A DNA stretch of 6,917 bases, taken from the NCBI GenBank assembly GCA_030836325.1, contig JAURQC010000028.1:1-6917 (forward strand), written 5' to 3'. How positions within the stretch are numbered: the first letter of the stretch is position 1; each line of letters begins with the position of its first letter. Origin of the DNA: Candidatus Nanopelagicales bacterium (GTDB lineage Bacteria > Actinomycetota > Actinomycetes > S36-B12). The position numbers and the translations under genes are program-made. This document shows, one piece after another, positions 1 to 6,917 of the stretch. The notes beneath the pieces are model-generated. The model did no database searches. It was not told the origin of the DNA and saw nothing but the letters and a program-made list of their open reading frames with translations.

Positions 1-615
1 GCTCGGAACTACCCGGTGTACATGTCCACGAAGAACACGATCCTGAAGGCCTATGACGGTCGCTTCAAGGATTTGTTCGCCGAGGTCTTCGACGCTGAGT
101 TCAAGGATGAATTTGAGAAGGCCGGCATCACCTATGAGCACCGGTTGATCGACGACATGGTCGCCGCGGCACTGAAGTGGGAGGGCGGCTACGTCTGGGC
201 TTGCAAGAACTACGACGGCGACGTCCAGTCCGACACCGTCGCCCAAGGCTTCGGCTCACTGGGTCTGATGACCTCAGTTCTCATGACCCCGGACGGCAAG
301 ACCGTCGAGGCCGAGGCCGCGCACGGCACGGTTACTCGCCACTACCGCCAGCACCAGCAAGGCAAGCCGACCTCCACCAACCCGATCGCATCGATCTTCG
401 CGTGGACGCGTGGGCTCGAGCACCGCGGCAAGCTCGATGGCACTCCCGCCGTTAGCGGGTTCGCCCGCACCCTCGAGCGCGTGTGCATCGAGACGGTCGA
501 GGAAGGCAAGATGACCAAGGATCTCGCGCTGCTCATCGGCCCGGATCAGCCGTGGCAGACCACGCAGGAGTTCTTGAGCTCCATCGACGAGAACCTGCAA
601 AAGGCGATGGCTTAA
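1..615 (+). CDS. icd: NADP-dependent isocitrate dehydrogenase, C-terminal half (partial at 5' end)
   Basis: This cytosolic enzyme oxidatively decarboxylates isocitrate to 2-oxoglutarate with NADP+, a TCA cycle step that also supplies NADPH. The reading frame is open from base 1, so about 204 C-terminal residues are present of a family length near 405-410. It is the eukaryotic-like homodimeric type rather than the E. coli type. Visible in fragment numbering are [14 protein letters not shown] with Lys11 (equivalent to Lys212 of human IDH1) and the metal-binding aspartates Asp51 (RLIDDMV), Asp74 and Asp78 ([10 protein letters not shown]). The NADP-contacting HGTVTRH starts at His108, followed by [16 protein letters not shown]. 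It ends in TAA at 613-615. There is no frameshift or missing key residue in the visible part. It converges with tesB across a strong hairpin. Identity is very secure from near-continuous similarity to the family; only the N-terminal half is unseen. Confidence 0.97.
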   Translation, partial: ARNYPVYMSTKNTILKAYDGRFKDLFAEVFDAEFKDEFEKAGITYEHRLIDDMVAAALKWEGGYVWACKNYDGDVQSDTVAQGFGSLGLMTSVLMTPDGKTVEAEAAHGTVTRHYRQHQQGKPTSTNPIASIFAWTRGLEHRGKLDGTPAVSGFARTLERVCIETVEEGKMTKDLALLIGPDQPWQTTQEFLSSIDENLQKAMA

Positions 616-641
616 GGCCTTTCGCTAACTGTTGCTTAACG

Positions 642-684
642 ACGCTGCGGAGTTGGTGCCTGCTGGGCACTAGCTCCGCAGCGT
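642..684. terminator. Strong hairpin between convergent icd and tesB, probable bidirectional terminator
   Basis: Bases 642-660 pair with 666-684 along their whole length, with only two G-T wobbles, leaving a 5-nt loop (TGCTG, 661-665). The outer 11 bp (642-652 with 674-684) are a perfect inverted repeat. It begins 27 nt after the icd stop and overlaps the last codons and TAG of tesB, so it can fold in transcripts of both strands. Neither side has a real T tract, so this is a U-poor terminator of a kind common in actinobacteria, or a 3'-end protecting stem. Termination itself is inferred. Confidence 0.75.
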
Positions 685-1533
685 TCTCATAAGTCCCTCT
701 TGCACCACGGACGCGACAAGCGTCCCAGCCTCGTCGTAGAACAAGCCGCGTGCCAGGCCGTGTCCACCGCGCGCAGTCGGGGTGTCTTGGTCGAAGAGCA
801 ACCACTCGTGGGTGTCCACAGGAGCGTGGAACCACATGGCGTGGTCGATGGATGCCACCTGGAGATGATCACGATCGTCGCGGTGCGGACTCGTCGCGGT
901 TGTCACCATGCTCAAGTCAGACAGGTACGTAAGAGCGCAGGCCTGCACCAGCGGGTCGTCCGGCATCGGCTCGGTCACACGCACCCATGCCATGCGTTCG
1001 TACCGCCCGTCCAGGAGTTGCAGCGGGCCGTCGGGAGCGAGGGTGCGCATTTCGATGAGTGCACGGTCAGGGAAGTCGTAATCAGCGGCCGCGGCACCGT
1101 GCGGAACTGCTCGCGCGGCGAGGTCCACATCCCGAGCGCCTTCGGGCCCGAGGACGTCTGGCATCTGGAATTGATGTTCTGGACCGGGATCGATGACGGA
1201 GAAGGACGACGTCATCATGAAGATGGTCTCTCCGTGTTGAACAGCCCGAACGATGCGCGTGGAGAATGAGCCGCCATCGCGAGGTCGGTCAACTAGATAG
1301 GTGATGGTGTCCTTGGTGCGTCCTGGGCGCAGGAAGTATCCGTGGAGGGAGTGCACCCGGCGATCGGGCTCCTCGATGGTACGGCCGGCCGCCATAAGCG
1401 CCTGTGCGGCGATCTGTCCGCCGTAGGCACGCAGGGGAGCGCCGGAATGGCAGACGCCGGTGAAGATGTCCCGGTCGATCGGGGTCAGAGCCAGCCGGTC
1501 GACGAAATGCTCGACTTGGTCCTGACGACTCAT
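670..1533 (-). CDS. tesB: Acyl-CoA thioesterase II (TesB family, double hotdog fold)
   Basis: This 287-residue cytosolic enzyme hydrolyses acyl-CoA thioesters to free acids and CoA; its length matches E. coli TesB (about 286). The N-terminal hotdog repeat holds RAYGGQIAAQAL (35-46), VHSLHGYFLRPG (60-71) and DGGSFSTRIV (87-96). The C-terminal repeat carries the catalytic set of the family: Asp206 in TYLSDL, position 228 in ASIDHAMWFH, and Gln278 in VVQEG. Position 228 is Ser here where E. coli TesB has Thr228, a conservative hydroxyl swap. The ATG at 1531-1533 gives the normal N-terminus of the family. Its upstream sequence has only a weak AGGG and no clear Shine-Dalgarno, and a TANNNT element lies 7 nt before it, suggesting a leaderless message. 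It is convergent with icd and divergent from the CNNM gene. Substrate chain length cannot be read from sequence. Confidence 0.95.
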   Translation of the reverse strand: MSRQDQVEHFVDRLALTPIDRDIFTGVCHSGAPLRAYGGQIAAQALMAAGRTIEEPDRRVHSLHGYFLRPGRTKDTITYLVDRPRDGGSFSTRIVRAVQHGETIFMMTSSFSVIDPGPEHQFQMPDVLGPEGARDVDLAARAVPHGAAAADYDFPDRALIEMRTLAPDGPLQLLDGRYERMAWVRVTEPMPDDPLVQACALTYLSDLSMVTTATSPHRDDRDHLQVASIDHAMWFHAPVDTHEWLLFDQDTPTARGGHGLARGLFYDEAGTLVASVVQEGLMRTLRS

Positions 1534-1550
1534 GAGCCAGACCCTAGTCT
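1522..1550 (+). promoter_or_regulatory. Candidate promoter for the CNNM-trpS operon
   Basis: CTGACG (1522-1527, four of six matches to TTGACA) is separated by 17 nt from TAGTCT (1545-1550, TANNNT). Transcription would start near 1557, giving a leader of about 57 nt. The -35 lies inside the first codons of tesB on the opposite strand, and the -10 overlaps the candidate tesB -10 by two bases, so the two promoters would compete. This is inferred from motif and spacing. Confidence 0.45.
1541..1546 (-). promoter_or_regulatory. Candidate -10 element of tesB (leaderless start)
   Basis: On the - strand this reads TAGGGT, fitting the actinobacterial -10 pattern TANNNT. Its downstream end is 7 nt from the tesB ATG, which would place transcription initiation at or within a base or two of the start codon. 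No convincing -35 is visible. This is pattern inference only. Confidence 0.4.
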
Positions 1551-1594
1551 TGGGGCAGTGATGCGACCGACGTTCAGGCCGGACGCTAGGCGCC

Positions 1595-1601
1595 GAAGGA
1601 G
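1595..1601 (+). promoter_or_regulatory. Ribosome binding site for the CNNM gene (supports GTG start)
   Basis: GAAGGAG at 1595-1601 is a good Shine-Dalgarno sequence. It lies 12 nt before the GTG at 1614, slightly longer than ideal. An in-frame TAG at 1587-1589 rules out any start further upstream. Confidence 0.7.
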
Positions 1602-1613
1602 TGGCTCGACCCA

Positions 1614-3942
<2,329 letters not shown>

Positions 3943-3963
3943 CGGTGCGATTTCGGATGCGGG

Positions 3964-3981
3964 TCGATAAGTTCTTATCGA
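3964..3981. repeat. 18-bp perfect inverted repeat between convergent trpS and the carboxypeptidase gene, possible weak terminator
   Basis: TCGATAAG (3964-3971) is followed by TT and its exact complement CTTATCGA (3974-3981). As RNA it folds as a 7-bp AU-rich stem with a GTTC loop. It lies 21 nt after the trpS stop and 4 nt beyond the carboxypeptidase stop, where a bidirectional terminator would be expected. However, the stem is weak and has no T tract on either side. A protein-binding palindrome is the alternative. The repeat is certain, its role is not. Confidence 0.6.
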
Positions 3982-3985
3982 TGCA

Positions 3986-5311
3986 CTAGGCCAAGAGTCG
4001 TCGTTGACGTCTGGTGACAAGGCGCCGGATGATGCCGACCAACAAGAGCCCGATGGCCGCAGCGAAAACCGCCAACCATCCCCAGGATGTGGGAGATAGA
4101 GAGGCTAATTCGGGTTCAGCGGGGCTTGCCACCGCAGCTTGGGTCGATGCAGTGGTAGCGACGGGTGCCTGATCAACGAGGTCCACTGGAATCTCGGCGT
4201 CGGTTTGCTCCAATTCCGACAGTGGAGGAACGAGTTCGCCGACGGGGATGATCTCGTCTCTGTTCTTGAAACCCCAGTTCAGCAGCTTGCGGGCAGCTTC
4301 ATCGCTGGGCTCCCGGATACCCATGAGTGTGACGATCAGCGTGGTTCCACCACGTTTGGCCGCACCGATGAAAGTTCGACCGGCCTTACTCGTGTAGCCG
4401 GTCTTGACGCCGATGGCGCCTCGATAGTCCTCCATCACGAGATCGTTTTGGTTGTACACGAAGATCGGCTTGCGCTCCGAGCCGTTCTTCCTGAGTTTTC
4501 CCGGGTTAGGGAACTCAGCTCGCTTTGATCCCACGTACTCCAAGAAGTCCTCGCGGGCGATAGCCGCGCGCCCGATCAGCGCGAGGTCGTAGGCCGTGGA
4601 CAACTGGCCTTTTGCATCCAGGCCGCTGGTGTTCTTGGCGGTGGTGTCGTAGGCCTGCAGTTCCTCGGCGACCTGGTTCATCTCCGCAACCGTCTTCTTG
4701 ACTGTCGAGTTTGCTTGTGCCAGGGCGAGGGCGGCGTCATTCCCGCTGGGCAGCAGAAGTCCGGAGAAGAGCTCGCTGATCGTGTACTCGCGGCCCCGTT
4801 TGATGCCTGCCTTACTGCCGTAAGTGTTCTGGGCCTTGGCGGTGCCGGTCCAGGTCGCGTCGGGATCAAGCTTCGGTAGCAACGTCAGTGCCGTGAGGGT
4901 CTTCAGTGTGCTGGCGGGCCGTCGCTGCTTGTGTGCGTTCTTCGCTGCCAGGACCTCACCCGTGTTGGCATCAGCCAGTACCCACGTCCTCGCTTTTATC
5001 TTCGGTAACTTTGCTGCGCCTGCGCTCAGGTCCACGATCACCCCGGTCTCGCCCAGTCGGCCACCGCCGATCGAGTCGGGAACTGGGGCGGTGGTTGGGG
5101 GAGCAATCGATGGGCCGCTCGACGGAGTTGTCGCAGCGGTTGGACCCGAGGATTCGGAGGGCTCGGAGCCATCGATGTCCACGAGCGGGGCCGGGACGGG
5201 CGTGGGGTCCGAGGCGTAACTGGGACTAGCGGCCAGCAGCCCAATGCTCAAACCAGCGGACAGAAAGACGGCCACCACCGGGGTGGTCGTGCGCCGGACT
5301 GAGTTCGCCAT
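3986..5311 (-). CDS. Secreted, membrane-anchored D-alanyl-D-alanine carboxypeptidase (PBP5-like, peptidase S11)
   Basis: This 441-residue low-molecular-weight penicillin-binding protein removes the terminal D-Ala from peptidoglycan pentapeptides outside the membrane, limiting cross-linking. An N-terminal signal peptide has a basic start (SVRR), a hydrophobic core around 11-28 and a likely cleavage after SYA at 33. A Pro/Ser/Thr-rich linker follows (about 35-80). The catalytic domain (about 100-355) has the three S11 motifs: STLK (Ser134 nucleophile, Lys137), SGN (189-191) and KTG (303-305). A second Ala/Pro-rich spacer (about 375-407) leads to a C-terminal membrane helix (about 409-428) and a basic RRLVTRRQRR tail, which fixes topology. 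There is no room for a full PBP5 C-terminal beta domain, as is usual for actinobacterial members such as mycobacterial DacB1. The ATG at 5309-5311 starts directly at the signal peptide. There is no Shine-Dalgarno. The gene is divergent from gabD and convergent with trpS. A beta-lactamase is less likely given the S11 motif spacing and architecture. Confidence 0.95.
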   Translation of the reverse strand: MANSVRRTTTPVVAVFLSAGLSIGLLAASPSYASDPTPVPAPLVDIDGSEPSESSGPTAATTPSSGPSIAPPTTAPVPDSIGGGRLGETGVIVDLSAGAAKLPKIKARTWVLADANTGEVLAAKNAHKQRRPASTLKTLTALTLLPKLDPDATWTGTAKAQNTYGSKAGIKRGREYTISELFSGLLLPSGNDAALALAQANSTVKKTVAEMNQVAEELQAYDTTAKNTSGLDAKGQLSTAYDLALIGRAAIAREDFLEYVGSKRAEFPNPGKLRKNGSERKPIFVYNQNDLVMEDYRGAIGVKTGYTSKAGRTFIGAAKRGGTTLIVTLMGIREPSDEAARKLLNWGFKNRDEIIPVGELVPPLSELEQTDAEIPVDLVDQAPVATTASTQAAVASPAEPELASLSPTSWGWLAVFAAAIGLLLVGIIRRLVTRRQRRLLA

Positions 5312-5312
5312 A

Positions 5313-5339
5313 GACCGATCATGGTACGTCTGATCGGTC
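5313..5339. promoter_or_regulatory. 27-bp dyad at the carboxypeptidase promoter, candidate operator
   Basis: GACCGATCA (5313-5321) and its exact complement TGATCGGTC (5331-5339) flank a 9-nt spacer, ending one base before the carboxypeptidase start codon. A TANNNT -10 candidate lies across its left arm and spacer, so a bound repressor would block the promoter. A further TGATCG occurs at 5354-5359. If the message is leaderless, most of the dyad is not transcribed, which favours a DNA operator over an RNA hairpin. The regulator is unknown. Confidence 0.5.
5321..5326 (-). promoter_or_regulatory. Candidate -10 element of the carboxypeptidase gene
   Basis: On the - strand this reads TACCAT, fitting TANNNT, and its downstream end is 9 nt from the ATG. 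That would give a leader of at most a few bases, in keeping with the absent Shine-Dalgarno. No recognisable -35 was found. Confidence 0.35.
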
Positions 5340-5391
5340 AGTTGCTCTCACCCTGATCGCGGGTTGGACCGTGGCCGTTCTCACAGATGTT

Positions 5392-5418
5392 GCCCCTCCT
5401 TGGGGGATGCTGAGGGGC
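5392..5418. repeat. Nested, mutually exclusive inverted repeats upstream of gabD
   Basis: GCCCCTC (5392-5398) pairs perfectly with GAGGGGC (5412-5418) around a 13-nt loop. The same CCCC (5393-5396) can instead pair with GGGG at 5402-5405 around a TCCTT loop. The two structures exclude each other. The repeat surrounds a TTGGGG that could serve as a -35, so an operator role is as plausible as an RNA switch. Confidence 0.5.
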
Positions 5419-5436
5419 CTTATACGACGCTAGCCT
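5400..5436 (+). promoter_or_regulatory. Candidate gabD promoter region
   Basis: Two weak options overlap here. One is TTGGGG (5400-5405), a 15-nt spacer and TATACG (5421-5426). The other is TGCTGA (5408-5413), a 17-nt spacer and TAGCCT (5431-5436, TANNNT). Either gives a leader of roughly 25-35 nt that contains the gabD Shine-Dalgarno. I cannot choose between them from sequence alone. Confidence 0.35.
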
Positions 5437-5453
5437 TCTGACACGCGAACGTC

Positions 5454-5460
5454 GAGAGGA
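5454..5460 (+). promoter_or_regulatory. Ribosome binding site of gabD
   Basis: GAGAGGA at 5454-5460 is a good Shine-Dalgarno sequence, 6 nt before the ATG at 5467, and settles that start. It contrasts with the divergent carboxypeptidase gene, which has none. Confidence 0.8.
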
Positions 5461-5466
5461 TCGCCC

Positions 5467-6909
5467 ATGACCACCAGTCTCCCTGAGCGCACGCCCACCC
5501 GACTCCTGATCGGCGGGGATTGGCTTACTACGGCCATGCACCTCGACGTCATTAATCCCGCCACTATGGGCACGCTCGCGGAGATCGGTGACGCGACCCC
5601 GGACGAGGGTCTGCAAGCGGTGACCGCCGCCCATGACGCATTCCAGACCTGGGGTACCTCATCTGCTCGATTCCGCGCTGAAATCCTGCGCAAGGCATTC
5701 GACATCATGACCGCCGAAATCGAGGACTGCGCTCGGCTCATCGCTTTGGAGAACGGCAAGGCATGGAAGGACGCCATGGGCGAGGCGACCTACGCCGCCG
5801 AGTTCTTCCGGTGGTTCTCGGAGGAGGCAGCCCATGTCCAGGGCGACTTCCGCTACGGCCCCAACGGCGACAAAACGATCATCACCGACTACCGCCCGAT
5901 GGGCGTGGCCTACCTGATTACGCCGTGGAACTTCCCCGCGGCGATGGCCACCCGCAAGCTCGCCCCGGCGATGGCTGCGGGTTGCACCTCGGTCCTTAAG
6001 CCGGCGCAGGAGACTCCGTTGACGGCGCTGTGGGTCGCCGATGTTCTCGAGCGGGCAGGTGCTCCCGCTGGGGTCGTGAACGTGGTCACAACGTCACAGG
6101 CAGGTCCGGTCTCGGATGCGATCTTGTCCGACCCTCGCGTCGCGACGCTTTCCTTCACCGGCTCCACGTACGTCGGCAAGTTGCTGCTAGGTCAGACGGC
6201 CCAGCGGGTGCTTCCGTCGTCGATGGAACTTGGTGGCAATGCACCATTCCTCGTTCTGGAGGGAGCCGATGTGGACCATGCCGTCGAGGGCGCGATGGTC
6301 GCCAAGATGCGCAACGGTGGCTCGGCTTGCACCGCGGCGAACCGTTTCTACGTGCACGCGTCGGTTGCTGAGGAATTCGCGACCAAGTTCGAGGCTGCCT
6401 TGCGGGGGCTCAAGATCGGTCCGGGCATTGATCAGTCGAATGATCTTGGCGCCATGGTCTCGATCAAGGAGCGCGACAAGATCCTCGAGCTCGTCGAAGC
6501 CGCCGAGGCTGAGGGCACTCCGGCGACGGTCGCCGGCGAGGCGCCCGGCGACGGTGCGTTCATTGCACCTCGGATCATCCGTGGGGTCGAGCATGGTTCG
6601 ACGCTGACCCGTAATGAGATTTTCGGGCCGGTTGCCCCGATCGTGACCTTCGAAGATCAGGCTGAGGGCATCCGGATGGCCAACGACACCGAATACGGCC
6701 TCATCTCCTACGTGTTCGCTAAGGACGCTGGCGAGGGCATCAAGGTTGCCCGCCAGATGGAGTCGGGAATGGTCGCGATCAACCGCGGCATCGCCTCGGA
6801 TCCGGCGGCGTCGTTCGGTGGCATGAAGGAGTCTGGTCTCGGACGCGAGGGTGGCTTCGACGGAATGCACGAATTCCTCGAGACCCAGTACTTCGCCGTC
6901 GACCTCTAA
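5467..6909 (+). CDS. gabD: Succinate-semialdehyde dehydrogenase (NAD(P)+), ALDH superfamily
   Basis: This 480-residue cytosolic enzyme oxidises succinic semialdehyde to succinate with NAD(P)+, the last step of GABA degradation and of 2-oxoglutarate-decarboxylase bypass routes into the TCA cycle. The length equals the GabD norm. The Rossmann/ALDH landmarks are all present: PWNFP with Asn155, LKPA with Lys178, SFTGST (229-234), general base Glu254 in MELGGNAPF, nucleophile Cys288 in GGSACTAANRFYV, Glu384 in NEIFGP, and SFGGMKESGLGREGG (449-463). The ELGGNAPF and INRGI-type C-terminal motifs point to SSADH rather than other aldehyde dehydrogenases. The active-site loop lacks the Gln of the common GQTC form and the second Cys of the CVC pair, as I recall for actinobacterial GabD relatives. 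NAD versus NADP preference is not readable. The start ATG has a good Shine-Dalgarno. No GABA transaminase or transporter is in the window, so the physiological substrate is inferred and another semialdehyde remains possible. TAA at 6907-6909 lies 8 nt from the window end. Confidence 0.88.
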   Translation: MTTSLPERTPTRLLIGGDWLTTAMHLDVINPATMGTLAEIGDATPDEGLQAVTAAHDAFQTWGTSSARFRAEILRKAFDIMTAEIEDCARLIALENGKAWKDAMGEATYAAEFFRWFSEEAAHVQGDFRYGPNGDKTIITDYRPMGVAYLITPWNFPAAMATRKLAPAMAAGCTSVLKPAQETPLTALWVADVLERAGAPAGVVNVVTTSQAGPVSDAILSDPRVATLSFTGSTYVGKLLLGQTAQRVLPSSMELGGNAPFLVLEGADVDHAVEGAMVAKMRNGGSACTAANRFYVHASVAEEFATKFEAALRGLKIGPGIDQSNDLGAMVSIKERDKILELVEAAEAEGTPATVAGEAPGDGAFIAPRIIRGVEHGSTLTRNEIFGPVAPIVTFEDQAEGIRMANDTEYGLISYVFAKDAGEGIKVARQMESGMVAINRGIASDPAASFGGMKESGLGREGGFDGMHEFLETQYFAVDL

Positions 6910-6917
6910 ACCCGCGA

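Noticed and set aside
700..1269. 189-codon + strand open frame opposite tesB
   Set aside because: It is a shadow of the conserved thioesterase frame and has no recognisable domain of its own.
6187..6870. 227-codon - strand open frame opposite gabD
   Set aside because: It is antisense to the catalytic half of a clear aldehyde dehydrogenase and has no recognisable domain.

Overview
The window is a dense stretch of ordinary bacterial chromosome, most likely from a moderately high-GC actinobacterium. The gene families point that way: a eukaryotic-type NADP isocitrate dehydrogenase, a TesB thioesterase, an actinobacterial-style TrpS, a signal-peptide/linker/C-terminal-anchor D,D-carboxypeptidase and a GabD with a GGSACTAANR active site. 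Co-localisation of icd, trpS and a dac gene also recalls the Mycobacterium tuberculosis region holding icd1, trpS and dacB1. The exact lineage cannot be resolved from this sequence.

Layout: (1) 1-615 is the 3' half of icd on the + strand, cut by the window edge. (2) 670-1533 is tesB on the - strand, convergent with icd. A 19-bp-stem hairpin sits between them and runs into the tesB stop. (3) 1534-1613 is a short divergent intergenic region with overlapping promoter-like elements. (4) 1614-2933 is a CNNM/CorC-type membrane protein, followed after only 4 nt by trpS (2938-3942); both are on the + strand and form a likely operon. (5) 3943-3985 is a convergent gap holding an 18-bp perfect inverted repeat. 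(6) 3986-5311 is a secreted, membrane-anchored D-Ala-D-Ala carboxypeptidase on the - strand. (7) 5312-5466 is a divergent control region with two 27-bp dyads, one at each promoter. (8) 5467-6909 is a succinate-semialdehyde dehydrogenase (gabD-like) on the + strand.

The genes are mostly independent housekeeping functions: NADPH and 2-oxoglutarate supply, acyl-CoA hydrolysis, divalent cation handling, tRNA charging, peptidoglycan trimming, and aldehyde oxidation feeding succinate to the TCA cycle. Icd and GabD both touch 2-oxoglutarate/succinate metabolism, but nothing here shows that they are co-regulated. All complete genes are intact, with catalytic motifs present. There is no mobile element, CRISPR array, RNA gene or defence/biosynthetic cassette, and I did not find a novel system. 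The points worth a second look are regulatory: the two - strand genes look leaderless, a dyad overlaps the carboxypeptidase -10, there are mutually exclusive hairpins ahead of gabD, and a terminator-like stem encodes the end of tesB. No stretch longer than 300 bases lacks a gene.
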